DNA of 64,000 nucleotides from Gordionus sp. m RMFG-2023 (GCF_954871325.1 NC_088775.1:38479561-38543560); one strand, 5' to 3'; positions 24,830-37,929 are shown, counted from the first letter of the stretch. Program-made: numbers and translations. Notes: a model not told the origin generated them from the letters alone.

Positions 24830-25502
24830 AGCCATGTAATGGCCTCATGTATTAGATTGTGATCAGAATTTCTTACTATGTGGGCTAGAAACGGAATTCG
24901 GCGTTTTTTATTGTTATGTTTATAGGCATATGATTTGACTTTTTCCAAAGATTGGTGTTTGAGATGATTTTTAGGTAGAAAATATCATTTATGATTCGAA
25001 GGCAATTATTGATAACGGATCGAAGATCTATTTTCTGTTTTTCCCAAATGACCCCTCCATAGAGTAATATGAGAATTATTGTCAAGTTGAAGAAACGCAG
25101 TCTGGTAAATACCGAATCTTTTGGTTTCCATACTTTCATAAAAGGCACCTCTCGCTTTTTATATTCTAATTCTCATTTCTTCTTTGCGGCTACCTTTATT
25201 ATCCAGTGTACCCCTAAGTAATTTATTTTGTCTACTTTTTTTAGTTAGCTTCAACCGTAATATTTTGGAGCTGTGGAGCGTTTGGGGAAAAGAGAATAAC
25301 TATTTTGTTGAAGTCTATCGTTAGTTCAAACTCTATGAATCAAGGTCTCTAATAGGTAGAATAAAATTATGGTTTCTTCTATATTTTGGGATATCGCAAA
25401 GATGTCATATGTATATAGTATTATTCTGATTTCTAAACATATCGTCCCATTTGACCCTATATTTACCAGATCTCACCCAGTGCTTCTTTTTTTATTTTAA
25501 TT
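24830..25502 (-). mobile_element. Minus-strand LINE, reverse transcriptase C-terminal part
   Basis: Read on the minus strand, 25148-24885 gives RLRFFNLTIILILLYGGVIW followed by NNCLRIINDIFYLKIISN and LWKKSNHMPINITIKNAEFR. This is the typical post-palm region of an invertebrate non-LTR reverse transcriptase (family pattern SVLLYGSETW ... INxCLRxIL ... LWxxT). The upstream part, 25502-25150, carries a YxDD-like DDIC motif and VDKINYLGV, in broken frames. It continues at 29711 on the far side of the gypsy fossil. It is degenerate, with several stops and frameshifts. Confidence 0.75.
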
Positions 25503-27120
25503 AATTGCTTACGCATCGAGGACACTTTCGGCGGCTGAAAAGAATTATGCCACAATTGATCGGGAGGCTTCGGCGATCATGTTCGCTATCGAGAAGTTTC
25601 ATCAATATATTTTTGGAAGACATTTTATATTGGTTACTGATCATAAACCATTACAATATATTTTAGGTGATAAAAGAGATCTTAACAAAATAACAAATAA
25701 CCGTTTAATACGGTGGGCGACGAAACTATTAAATTATGATTATGAGATAATATATAGACCAGATAATCAAAATAAATGTGCCGATACTCTGTCCCGTTTG
25801 GGGGTAGAGAAAGCAAAAACCAATGAAGTTACAAAAAAATTCGAAGAAGAAATCAGAGGATTAAAAATTAATTTAATAGAGGATTTATCTTTCACACGCA
25901 GTAAAGTCGTAAGTGAAACGAGCAATGATATAAACCTAAAAGAGATTATTAAATTAATAAAAAATCATTGGTATATTGATAATATAAATAATTATTCGGA
26001 GATTGTAAAAAAATATATTTCGATTAAAGATAATATTTCGTTCGAAGAAGGATTGTTATTTTATAATGATAGAATTATTATTCCAGATATTTTAAAAAAG
26101 GAGGTTTTATATGTGATTCATCGAGGACATCCTGGGATAGTGGGGATGAAATCATTGTGTAGATATTACGTGTTTTGGACAAATCTCGATACGGATGTTG
26201 AAGACTTTGTTAAATGTTGTAAGAGTTGTCAAGAAGGAAGGCCGGGAGCTAAAGAAGTGCCATTATACAATTGGAACATTCCTACCCGACCTTGGGAACG
26301 ATTACACATTGATTTGACAGGCCCCGTATCTGGAAAATATTGGTTAATTTGCGTAGACGCTTTTACCAAATGGGTTGAAGTTGCAATTTTAACACATATT
26401 AATTCGGCGAGTGTAATAAATAATCTGCGTAATTATTTCGCTAGATTTGGGTTACCTCGCTACATTGTCTCAGATAACGGTACTCAGTTTACTGGATCTG
26501 AATTCAAAACGTTTCTTTTTAAAAACAATATAAAACATTTTAGATCGGCCCCTTATAGCCCCAAATCGAATGGTTTGGCTGAACGATATATACGGACGAT
26601 AAAGACACGTTTCTATGCTGGAAGGAGATGTGGGACTCCGGACCAGTTAAATTTAGCAAATGTTTTAATTACTCACCGTAATACTCCCAATGCAACTACT
26701 GGTAAATCTCCTGCCGAGATGATGTTTGGAAGGTCGCTTAGGACGACATTGGATCAGTGGAAATTATCAACGAGAGAAAGGATGGGAAACGCTCTATGGA
26801 AACAAAAGTACTACAAAGATATAAGTGTTGAACCTCGGGAGTTTGTAGAGCAGCAAAAAGTTTGGATAGCAAACGAAAGGACAGCAGGGTGGCATGAAGG
26901 AAAAGTGTTACAACGAAAAAGGGCAATATTGTACGATGTGGAATCTGAGGGGATCTTTAAAAACAAGCATGCAGATCAATTGAGGGATGCACATACACAA
27001 GAGAAGGAAATACCCGTTACGTTGACCGAAGAAGTGGAAAAGGTAGAACATGAGAATACAACTCTTGAAAAAAGAGTTTCGAAACCCCCATTACGTTATC
27101 ACGATGAATTCAATTTATAG
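25503..27120 (+). pseudogene. Gypsy fossil 1: RNase H end and integrase part
   Basis: Read on the plus strand, the part shows the RNase H end (YASRTLSAAEKNYATIDREA, DHKPLQYILG, CADTLSRLG), the HHCC zinc-binding region of integrase (HRGHPGIVGMKSLCRYYVFW and CCKSCQ), and the DDE core (HIDLTGP, SDNGTQF, SPKSNGLAER). A short basic C-terminal tail follows and then a purine-rich tract just before the LTR. It is a fossil part of the rearranged element. Confidence 0.9.
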
Positions 27121-27130
27121 TGGGGAGAAC

Positions 27131-27291
27131 TGTAATATAAATGTAATTGTAAATTGAATATAATATTTACTTTTCGTTTGTAAATTACATAACCTGAAGG
27201 ATTGAATTCATGATATATATATACATGATAATTTGTATTAAATATACTTTTACTTACTTTACCTATTTTACTTATTTAATAAAACACTTCA
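27131..27291 (+). repeat. LTR of gypsy fossil 1 (plus-oriented)
   Basis: It begins TGTAATATAAATGTAATTG after the purine-rich GTGGGGAGAAC and ends AATAAAACACTTCA. It matches 29539-29710 in inverted orientation with few differences, the main one being a short internal duplication in the other copy. Confidence 0.85.
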
Positions 27292-27296
27292 AGGAA

Positions 27297-29535
27297 TTAT
27301 TGTATCTTCTTTTGACAATATATTTTTAACTTTAGTAAATATTTCATTTTCTTTAGTGACCAAAACCAACCAACATTTTTACTCGTTAGTCGGTGTAAAG
27401 GCGCACAAATAGAATGCAAATTTTTAATAAATGCCTCATGATAATTCACTATTCCAAGAAATGAACGTAGTTCTTTAACATTGGAAGGTGTTTTAAAATT
27501 TTTTATAGCGCTAATCTTATCTTCTGTAGGGTGAATTCCGAAACTGTCAATAACATGACCTAAATAAGTGACTGACTTTTCTCCGATTTTAATTTTATCG
27601 GTCGTCGTGGTCAGTCCAGCCTTCTCAAATCTTCTTAATACTTCTTCCAAATTAACTATATGATCGGAATTATTCTCACCTGCAATAATTATGTCGTCTA
27701 AAAATACACTAACCATAGGAATTCCCTTAAATAGGTTTTTCATAAAGCGTTGGAATATTATCGGAGCGCTAGTCAAACCAAATGGAATTCTTTGGTATCG
27801 GTAATAACCGACATGTGTCGAAATTACTAAAAGGTCCCTACATTCTGGACTAACTCCGAATTGTAAAAATGCATCTCTTAAATCTATTGTTGAAAATATT
27901 TTACCACCCGCGATTTTATTTGTTAGGTCGACTAAAGTTGGTAGTAAATCGTTATCGATGGCTAGATATTTGTTGATTGTTAAACGAAAATCTCCGCATA
28001 TCCGTACGGCACCGGATTTCTTTAAGATATTAACCGTTGGCGTAGCCCAAGTGATTGGAGTTATTGTTGGATCCACCTTCTCGATAACGCCTTCGTCTAA
28101 AAGTCTGTCCAACTCAGCTTCAATGGTTCGACGCAACGGAAAAGGAACTCTTCTTGCTGGTAATGCAATCGGTAACGTGTTCGGTTCTATTCGGATGACT
28201 GCCTTTTGCAGTTTGATTTCATCTAATTTTTTTTAAAAACTTGAGGGAATTTTGAAGCAATCGTATTTAAAGAGGGAACATTCATATTTATTTTATTAAT
28301 ACGAACTTCTTCCGGTAGTTTTATATCAAATTCTCTAATGAAAGGCATCCCAAAAATAAGGGAATTCTCCCCTTTAACTACCCAAATAAGTAAAAATTTC
28401 GAAATATTTTTTACTTTGACTTCTACGGTACATTTACCTAGTACTTCGATTTGGATATGATTATATCCCACTAATTTATAAGCCGGTGATAGTTGTGGTC
28501 TGCCAATACGATTCCAGGTGACCTCATCAATCACACTACACGCGGCGCCGGTATCAAACTCCATAGCTAGCTGCAACCCATTTATCTTCGCATCGATGGT
28601 AGCTTTATTTGAAAATGACAGGCGAGGTGTCCGTGGCAGAATCATTTGTATGGCATAAGTTCTACAATCTTTCGCTATGTGGTTTGCCTTACCGCAACGA
28701 AAGCATATCACTTTCTTTGAGTTAGGTTTGATACTAGGTCTATAATTATTATTAGGAATATAATTGTTACTAAAGTGTTTATTATTATTGAATCTATTGA
28801 CGTTAGTATAATTATTATTTCTAAAATAATTATTTTTCGAACCCTGTGTTGGCTTATTTTTAATTATTTTATTAACTTCAGTCTGGGTTTCATTTTCCAA
28901 CGAAGACAGCGCGATCGCTAAACGCACGGTCTCTTCAAAAGTAATATTGCCTTCGATATACTTTGACCGAAGTTCTTTGTCCAACTCAGGTAAGCCTACT
29001 CCTAGGATAAATATATCTCTTAAAAGTTCATCAAAAGGCGGTTTAAAATTACAAAGAGAACAGACAGTTTTAACCCTAATTGAAAAGTCAATAATCGTCT
29101 CATTAAATCTTTTTAGCGTAAAAAAAATTTTCCTATTTACGAAAATGCTCGAACTATCCTTGAACACCAAATTTAAGCTTTTTATTAAAGTATCATAATT
29201 TATCATCTCTAAATTTATTGGAAAGTGAAAGTTCTTAATTTTGATAAGATTGTCTGTTCCGATATAGGCTAAAAGCAGGTCTTTTTTTTGTATTTAAATC
29301 TATAATATTTCTTACTTTATAAATTAACTCCAAGTTAAATAAGTAGTCCTGAATATTTACTTTTTCTTTGACGAATTCTGGAATATGGAATTTAATAGGA
29401 ACTACTTCCATTGAGTCTTTAACTTTAATAGGGACTACTTCCATTGAATCTTCAACTTTAATAGGAGCTACTTCCATTGAGTCTTTTACTTTAAATTTAA
29501 TAAATCAAATAAATCTTCTCTAAAAATATCGTCGC
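27297..29535 (-). pseudogene. Gypsy fossil 1: gag, protease and reverse transcriptase part
   Basis: On the minus strand this part includes a capsid-like segment with a CCHC zinc knuckle (CFRCGKANHIAKDC), the protease DTG in FDTGAACSVID, and a reverse transcriptase with RICGDFRLTIN, PFGLTSAPIIFQRFM and FLDDIII (the YVDD-box region), ending in the connection region (RSFLGIVNYHEAFIKNLHSI). Near the N terminus a short ME(V/A)PIKVEDS-type unit is repeated three times. Broken fossil. Confidence 0.85.
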
Positions 29536-29538
29536 CAA

Positions 29539-29710
29539 TGAAGTGTTTTATTAAATAAGTAAAATAGGTAAAGTAAGTAAAAGTATATTTAATACAAATT
29601 ATCACGTATATATATATCATGAATTCAATCCTTCAGGTTATGTAATTTACAAAAGAAAAGTTAATATTATATTCAATTTAAATTCAATTTACAATTACAT
29701 TTATATTACA
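29539..29710 (-). repeat. LTR of gypsy fossil 1 (minus-oriented)
   Basis: The reverse complement starts TGTAATATAAATGTAATTG and ends AAAACACTTCA, then TTGGCGACGA. The last is the same primer-binding-like motif found beside the LTRs of the other two gypsy families in this window. Confidence 0.85.
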
Positions 29711-30926
29711 ATTATTATGATATTAAACAAGAGTGGCGATACAGTACCGCCTTGTTTTACACTTTTTTTTATCCTGAAGGAAGTGGATATTTTATTATTA
29801 ATTTTGAATCATACAAACAATTTGGAATAGTGATTTTTTAAGATGTGAATGATGTTTGGTTCTATCCCACACTCTGACAGTGTTTCCCAAAGACTTATTG
29901 ACATAATCAAAACCTCTATTAAAATTCACGTATGGAAAATAGGAGGATATTTTGTATTTGCAACATTTCTGTAATTATTTTCAGGGCTAATATTGGCTCT
30001 AGTATGTAGTGTTGTTAAACTGCTCGTTTTGAGCCGATTTTTTAAAACGGCTAACTCAATATTTTAGCTTGAAAAATATTACCTATGCCTTGGAGATTTC
30101 GATAACATTGTCGAAACCTTTGTTCCTTCTATGAGCAAAATCTTCAGGCACGTAATATTTTTCTGGATGAAATATTGAGTTGGCTGTTTTTTTAAATCGG
30201 CTCAAAACGAGCCGTTTAACAACATTATTGTATGTTTTTGTTAGGTCTATACGCGCATATGTATTTGAGAAAAGATGAGGTGTAGATGATTATATTTTAT
30301 TTTTTAAGAGGACCATAATAATCAGAGACAGAGGACCTGAGGGCTACGGCTCTGTAATCAGTAGATTTTTGCGGGTCTTTGATTTTAAGGAAATTACATA
30401 GGAAAGATTTGTTCTAATCCACTGAAGTATTTCCGTTCTTTCATATTTTTGAAGAGGGTTAATAGGCAGGAAGATATTGTCATAGGTGCGATTTTAGGTA
30501 TTCTGCTATATTATCCAGCCTGGAGCTTTGTTTACATAGTTTTTTTGACTATATTTGATATTTCATTTAGGAGATACCAGACAGGCGAGGTTTGTATTTA
30601 TGTTTGTTGATAGAGTTGTTTACGTGAGTCAAAGACCGTCATATAATAAGCATGCCATAATGCTATTTGTTCGACCTGGTCAATGATTACTTTTCCGTTT
30701 ACTAAAACTATAGAGATGAGTTATTTAAAACCTCTAGGTTTATAGACATATTTTAATTTTTTTATAGGCGTCATAAATCCTGCTTACTTTCATATCTTTA
30801 TCAATATCAAAGGCTGTTTTTGCTATTTAAATCCGTCTACTCCGCAGTAATCTCTGTATCTTTTTCCAAAGACGATATTTGGGTCATTTATTACACTTAG
30901 TTAATTTATTTTTTCTACGTCTCAGA
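29711..30926 (-). mobile_element. Minus-strand LINE, reverse transcriptase fingers and palm
   Basis: This is a continuation of the LINE at 24830-25502. Read on the minus strand, 29711 upward gives a motif-B-like VKQGGTVSPLLFNII exactly where the gypsy fossil interrupts it. Before it are GFDYVNKSL (motif A region, family pattern KAFDSV) and, near 30360, KSTDYRAVAL (pattern CxNYRGIxL). Stops and frameshifts are frequent. A fold-back MITE (30010-30225) and the large hAT at 30927 also interrupt it. No working protein remains. Confidence 0.75.
30010..30225. mobile_element. Fold-back MITE with ~90-bp arms
   Basis: The left arm begins TGTTGTTAAACTGCTCGTTT and the right arm is its near-perfect inverse ending AACGAGCCGTTTAACAACA. 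Pairing extends through CGGCTAACTCAATATTT... to about 90 bp per arm, with a ~35-bp centre holding TTTCGATAACATTGTCGAAA, itself a palindrome. It interrupts the LINE reverse transcriptase. The target duplication is unclear (possibly only 2-3 bp), so the superfamily is unassigned. Confidence 0.85.
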
Positions 30927-32599
30927 CAGGGGCGTCGCTAGCCTTCACAATCTCAGGGGGCTCAACTAAAAAAAAATTATGGGGGCTTCGCCCCCATACT
31001 CCCCCAATTTGCGGGCCTTCGGCCGGGTTTTATATTAATATATTATACTTTTTTAAAATTTGTTAACTATGAACAATTATTCAGATTTTCATATTTTGTC
31101 ATTTATTATATTATTGCATACAAAATAAACAGGCATATAAAAAATCACATAATGCAATAATATAATTCTTAGAAGCTTACATTGACAAAAGGTTATCAAA
31201 TTAGTATAATTCTCTGTAACCATTTTAGACAACGTTTTATAGAATATACTAATAAGGAAAAATTTATAGGCCTAAATCAAATCAACAATTTTTGAAGGAG
31301 AGAGTATAAACGACTAATCCAAATCATAAAACTATATGGTGGTTAGAGCTTCCTCTTAGATGACATGATGGAAGTTAGATAAGTAATCGAGAAAATTATT
31401 GTGACAAATTAAATTTCTAAAAGATTATCTTCCATTTTAAATGATATATAAACGACTACACAGTTGACCATTATTGTTTATCTAAAATATGCAATTATAT
31501 GCTCTTAGCCGTTATAGTAATAATCTTAAATTACATAGCAACACAAATAACAGATGCTGGTTAATTTGCAGTAATAGCCATGACACTCACGATGTAAACT
31601 AATATCAGAATTTATTATGTTGGATAAATTGATAAAATAAAAACACTAAAAATCTTTGGAAGAAATAATTATGCAAATATATTGAAGCCTGGAGTTATTT
31701 ACACGGCAATGCCATATTAGAAATAAAACATTTTCTAACTATAAAATAAGGACCAGAATGATATGATGAAACAATTAAGATTTTATATATTGTCGCACCA
31801 CCTTGGTATATTATATTTTAAAATAATAGTAGTTTGTAATAATATCAAAAATACTAGATGATAACCCGTCAAGAATGACGGAAAATCGGGATTTTCTTCT
31901 TTGCTCAATGATGGATGAATAATAAAAATTTCTATCTTATTTTCATCCAATAGTTAAGATTAAACAGAAACAATGTTACTTATTAGCATCCCAAATACCA
32001 ACATTATCCACCAGATCTCCTGTTAGTCAGCATAGCTGATCACTTCCCACCGCGTGAAGGTAGGAAATGGATTTTAGGGGAGCAAAGAAATGAAAAAAAG
32101 AAGGAATAAAAGAAGGAAGTGTTGATTGATTATATATTTAAATAAATTTAAATTTGAATAGTTAATTTTAGTTTTATTTGAATATTGTTTATTTTTAAAA
32201 TATATTAACGTTGATTGTTTAATATGTTAAAAACTTTATATATATAGATACTAAAAAGAAATAATATATATAATAATAAAATTTGATTTAAAAAAGAATT
32301 AATTTAAATAGTTTCTTAAATCCAAAACACTTTCTTTTAGGAAGAAATAGAAAAAGAGAGATAAAGATATGAATTATAAGAAAATATAATAATTGCTTAT
32401 AATTTAAGACTTGACGATTATCGGGTTCCAACACATATGCATTTGTTGCCATATAAAAAAATATAATATAATATAATAAAATAAAATTAATATCTAAAAT
32501 TTCTTAAAAAGGAGATTTAAATTTTTTTTCAAAATTGAGAGGGATGTAAGATTTTTAAGTATTAGTAGGGTATATAACCGTATATTGCCTTATATTTGA

Positions 32600-33355
32600 T
32601 AATTTTTTAGGTTTGCTCCTAGCTTGTCGTAAATAACCTGAAATAAAACGTGAAAATATAAATTATAAAATGGAATATTGTTGTTGATTGAAGTCCTTGC
32701 TCTATGTGGTGTCGTTTTTGATTCCTTGCTCTAACCTGAAATAGAGAGTGTAAATATAAATTTTAAAATAGAATCTACTGTTATTGATGTTGAAGATGGT
32801 GTTATGCCTTTAAGGGTGATGAAGTTTTTGATTCCTTGCTCTAAATAACCTAAAATAGAGCGTGCAAATATAAATTATAAAATCAAATCTACTGTTGTTG
32901 ATGATGAAGATGGTGTTATGTTTTTGAGGGTGAGGAAGCTTTCTTTGTTCTATGTGGTGTGGTTTTTGATTCGTTGCTCTAAATAACCTGAAATAAAGCG
33001 TGAAAATATAAATTATAAAATGGAATATACTGTTGTTGATGATGAAGTCCTTGCTCTATGTGGTGTGGTTTTTGATTCGTTGCTCTAAATAACCTGAAAT
33101 AGAGCGTGCAAATATAAATTATAAAATGGAATATATTTCTATTGATGATGAAGATGGTGTCGTGTCTTTGAGGGTAAGGAAGCTTTCTTTGCTCTATGTG
33201 GTGTGGTTTTTGATTCCTTGCTTTAAATAACCTGAAATAAAGCGTGAAAATATAAATTATAAAATGGAATATACTTTTGTTGATGATGAAGTCTTTGCTC
33301 TATGTGGTGTCGTTTTTGATTCCTTGCTCTAAATAACCTGAAATAAATCTATTTT
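32600..33355. repeat. Minisatellite with alternating ~105- and ~140-bp units
   Basis: TTTTTGATTCCTTGCTCTAA followed by ATAACCTGAAATAAAGCGTG recurs about six times, at spacings near 109, 138, 103, 140 and 109 bp. Longer units add a GATGAAGATGGTGTTATG...GAGGGTGA segment. It is inside the outer Helitron, 3'-proximal. No coding frame. Confidence 0.85.
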
Positions 33356-34599
33356 TTATTCTAACTTAACCCAGCTCTCTACTTCAGACCAAAGCCAACC
33401 CATTTAGACTAAGAGTGAATACTATTTTTTTGAATAAAAATAATATTTAAATTAGCTTTTACCTGAGGGTCATATAAATATTCTGTGTTAAATATTACAC
33501 CTATGCCTAATATTTAAAAAATTCCCAAGCCAGATCCACGCACTAGGGAAAATTTTCTCAAACCTGCCAAAGACCATAATAATTTTGGTAGTTGAGAACT
33601 GAAATAAAATATATAAAAAGTCACAATGCATTTAAAAATACAATCAGAATATGAAAGTTGTATGGGCCTTGGTTTGTGATCAGGCCTGGCCATGTCTTCA
33701 AAATTTTTCAGGCCAATTTTTAGCCGATATTTAAAATTAAAAAATTTTTTGAAAAATGTTTAGCAAGCTATGTCCAAGTCCAAATTAATTGTGAAAAATA
33801 TTTACCATGCCCAGGAAAACTCCGAATTTTTAATTTTTTCCTTGGATCCTGAAAAATATTAAGGGGTTTATAAGAATTAAATCTGTCTAAAATATGTATA
33901 TATTAATTGGGAAAATTTTTCAAAATTATCATCAAATAAGGGAGAAATATCTGATTTACCTATCATTATATGAAATTCATGAATACATATTAAAGATCGT
34001 ATCATTAAAAGCTGCTGGAAAATAAGGATCTACTATATGTCAAACAATATATATATGGTTAAAAGAAAATATTGATGATATTATCAAACATTCTAAGTCA
34101 ATTTTAAAATTGACACAGACAAATGTAAAATATTAAAAGGCAAAAATATAAAATAGTTTTTTATTTTAGGAATCTAAAAATTGACATCTGGGAACAGTAT
34201 TATTTTATATATGTATATAAAATTAACTGCATCATACCTTAATGAAATTGCTATCCCTACTAATGCTGTACATTATGTTACTATTATTTGTTATTTATTA
34301 TTGAATAATAGCTAGATCAACCCTATAGTTATTAATAAAAATATTCCTATTCCTATATCATTTTTATTATAATTTTATTAAACTCAAATTAATAATTTAT
34401 ATATATTTTATGGAAAAATTATCTTTCAAAATAAAAGTTATTATTAGTTTTCCAACTGTTTATTATATTCAATAAATTTTTAGATATAAAGAAAAAATTA
34501 CTTGATGCGTTTAAAATTCTACTCATCCCTAAATATTCAGGAATATGTATAATACTAGTAGATAGCCCGTCAAAAATGACAGGGAATGAGAATTTTCTT

Positions 34600-35240
34600 C
34601 TTATATTTATACTAAATGTTACCTGTTATTTGAAAATTATATCCAATTTTATTTTTTTTACCCCCTCCCCCCTTCAGGTCAATCCATTAAAACTAAGACT
34701 AAATACTATGGTTTGAGTAAGAATAAATTTAAAGCTTTTACTTGATAATACCAATATGTTAAATTTACTGATCATTTATACATAATATTTAGTATTAAAA
34801 AAGATTCCCAGGTAAAGTACAAAGTCAAAATAATTTTGAAAAATTCATCCAAGCTGAATGAAAGATCATAATAATTTTGGTAGTTGAGAATTGAAATAAA
34901 ACATTTAAATAATCATAATGAATTTAAAAATACAATAAAGATCAGATTTTCATGGGCCTTGGTTTTTTGATCAGGCCGAGCCCAGGCCTGCAAAATAATT
35001 TGTTTTAGGCCAATGTCTGACCCATAGTTAATAATAAAAAAATTATCAAACATCCAAGCTCATAATTTTCCCCCCAAGCCCAGCCCAATTTAATTTATAA
35101 AAATATTTTCCAAGCCCAGTACAACTCATAATAATTTTATAAAAAAATTTCTCAAGTCTGGCCAACCCATAGTAATTTTCAAAAATTTTTCCCAAACCTG
35201 GAGATAAGTAAATCTCTAAAAACCATATCTATTTTATATT
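34600..35240 (+). repeat. Diverged CCAAGCCCAGCCCAA-type repeats at Helitron 3' end
   Basis: Short degenerate units of about 50-60 bp occur here, each with a CCAAGCCCAGCCCAA-like core and an ATAATTTT spacer. A comparable series lies near 53520-53690 at the 3' end of Helitron X2 and near 16780-16960 in X1. This suggests a shared 3' architecture across the Helitron subfamilies. Confidence 0.6.
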
Positions 35241-36974
35241 TTATGTTAACCCAGCCCAAAGCCAACCCATTTAGACTAAGAGTGAATACTATTTTTTTGA
35301 ATAAAAATAATATTTAAATTAGCTTTTACCTGAGGGCCATATAAATATTCTGTGTTAAATATTACAACTATGCGTAATATTAAAAAAACTCACAAGCAAG
35401 GTCCACGCACTTGGGAAAATTTTCCCAAACCTGCCAAAGACCAAAATAATTTTGGTAGTTGAGAACTGAAATAAAATATATAAAAAGTCACAATGCATTT
35501 AAAAATACAATCAGAATATGAAAGTTTCATGGGCCTTGGTTTTTGATCAGGCCTGGCCATGTCTTCAAAAGAAATTTTCAGGCCAATTTCTAGCCCATAT
35601 TTAAAATTAAAAAAAATTTTGAAAAATGTTTAGCAAGCTACGTCCAAGTCCAAATTAATTGTGAAAAATATTTCCCAAGCCCAGGAAAACTCAGAATAAT
35701 TAATTTTTTTCTTGGATCCTGAAAAATATAAGAGGTTTTCTATCTAATATATGTATATATTAATTGGGAAAATTTTTCAAAATTATCATCAAATGAAGGG
35801 GAAATATCTGATTTAATCATTATATGAAATTCATGAAATGCTAAAAATATGTTCATCCTAATTTAAATTTTAAACAAACCACCACCTTTCCAAATGATTT
35901 ATTATTTAGTTACAAATTATAAAATTAAATTTAAGAAATTGATATTAAATTACAATAGAAAAAAATATAGATATTTTAAGTTATCAAATAATAGGAGGTT
36001 AACTACAATCATAGTCAAATTATAAATAAGTAAAACAAAAATGTTATACATTTCATCAAAAATGTTATAATAAGTTATGAATAACATACATTCTACAATT
36101 ATGAAGTTATGAGAAAATATACAACACTATATTATAATAGATTGAATTATTTAATGGTAATTGAAGTATTAGTAAGTGGACAATTTTTACAAAATTATTT
36201 AATTCTTTATTTTATTCTTCAAAATATTACACTGCTAATAATCTCTGCAATTTTTCTTGGAATATCTGTCAATTTTCTCTTAAACCATACAATAAATATA
36301 TTACAATAACTCAGATCGTAACATTAATAGGTGCTGGAAAATAAGGATCTGCTATATGTCAAACAATATATATGGTTAAAAGAAAATATTGATGATATTA
36401 CGAAATATTCTGAGTCAATTTTAAAATTGACAGACAAATGTAAAATATAAAAAGGTAATAATATAAATAGTTTTTTATTTTAGGAATCTAAAAATTGACA
36501 TCTCGCAATAGTATTATTTTGTATATGTATATAAAATTAACTGCATCATACCTTAATAAAATTGCTATCCCTATTTCTAATGATTCTGTACATTATGTTA
36601 CTATTATTTGTTATTTATTATTGAATAATAGCTAGATCAAGATAATGCCAACAAAGAAAATGAAAACCCTATAGTTATTAATAATATTTCTATTTCTACT
36701 CTTGAAAGATATTGTATCATTTATATTATAATTTTATTATGTAACACAGATATAATAATTTATATATATTTTATGGAAAAATTATCTTTCAAAATAAAAG
36801 TTTTTATTAGTTTTCCAACTATTTATTAAATATTGATACAATTATTTACAACATATATTTATTTATTAAGTATATAAATAAAATTTAAATATAACCATTA
36901 TCAAATAATAAGTTCATATAAAGTTTAATAACTGAAAGGTAATATATAATAATAAATAAATTAAATATTTACAT

Positions 36975-37365
36975 TAGAGATCTGCAAAGTTGGGCCGGGC
37001 TCGGGCCTAATTCTATAAAATAATCGGGTTCTGGCCTCGGATCGGACCTTGGAAATTTTATTAAATATTTCTATATCAATTTTATATTGAATTTTTTATG
37101 TAAAATAAAAATTTTTGATTTAATTTATTGAAACTAAACGCTATATAACATATGTCTTTTATTTTAAGTAATTATAAAAATTAATTTCTATATTTAAATA
37201 AATTCGGGCCTGGCCGGGCCGGTAAATTTTTTAAAAATAAATTTCCGGTTCGGGCCGGGCCGGCAAAACTTTTTAAAAAAATTTCGGGTTCGGGCCTGCA
37301 AAACTTTTTTTAAAAAAATTTTGGGCTGGGCCGGGCTTGAAAAATTAGCCAAATGCAGATCACTA
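36975..37365. mobile_element. GC-rich MITE, 391 bp
   Basis: Ends are TAGAGATCTGCA and its near inverse TGCAGATCACTA, flanked by TTACAT on both sides (36969-36974 and 37366-37371). GGGCCGGGC-type units recur in both subterminal parts and alternate with A/T runs, giving a conspicuous GC island. The short termini and 6-8-bp duplication are compatible with a hAT-like MITE. It has no coding capacity. It lies inside the inner Helitron, the deepest level of this nest. Confidence 0.75.
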
Positions 37366-37929
37366 TTACATATCTTTTAATAAATAACTAATAATTGAAT
37401 CATATCAAACATTTTGAATATTTTAATTTTTTAAAAACTTAAATGTGTCCAAAATGTTGTTATTAATGTGAAAATTTTAAGGATTTTTTTAAAACATTAA
37501 AGGACGCAGCTTAAAATAAAATTTTAGTTAATTATTATTCAATAAATTTTTTGGATTTAAAGAAAAGTTATTTGGAAAATAGAATAATATTTCTTAAAAT
37601 TATAAAAAAATTTGGTATCTATTCTATCTCCAGTTTTGGAATAATAAAAAAAATGATTATTTTAGAAAGGAACTATTAAATATACACATGAATTTCATAT
37701 AAAACCTACACTTATCATAAAAAATTATTTAAATGCTTTTAAGACCTTCATAAATATTCTTTTAACTTCTCCCTTAACAATCAATCTTAAATGCTATGTA
37801 TACCTAATAAATTAAGACCCTGGATTTTGACCCTTACCAATAATCTTCTAAATAGCCAATTGATACTACCACAGAGTTTTTGTGACACAATCAGGTTGAC
37901 CTCATATTTGATTTAAATCTATGATAGGC

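Larger units (their letters stand above)
25503..29710. mobile_element. Ty3/gypsy fossil 1, rearranged, inserted in the LINE
   Basis: An LTR retrotransposon fossil with its two halves in opposite orientation. The plus half (from 25503) carries the end of RNase H and integrase and ends in an LTR (27131-27291). The minus half carries gag, protease and reverse transcriptase and starts in an LTR at 29539-29710. The two LTRs are the same family, about 160-170 bp, beginning TGTAATATAAATG and ending AAAACACTTCA. A primer-binding-like TGGCGACGA follows the minus-half LTR. It sits cleanly in the LINE reverse transcriptase. It is broken, with a few large breaks; the long open frames and similar LTRs suggest moderate to young age. 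Confidence 0.9.

Noticed and set aside
26738-26926. Minus-strand frame opposite integrase, and plus-strand frames at 27958-28236, 28947-29198 and 60017-60292
   Set aside because: Each overlaps recognisable coding of a gypsy fossil on the other strand.
36109-36309. 66-codon frame with hydrophobic C-terminal half
   Set aside because: It lies in an AT-rich Helitron body duplicated at 33950-34480, where the frame is not kept. No homology recognised.
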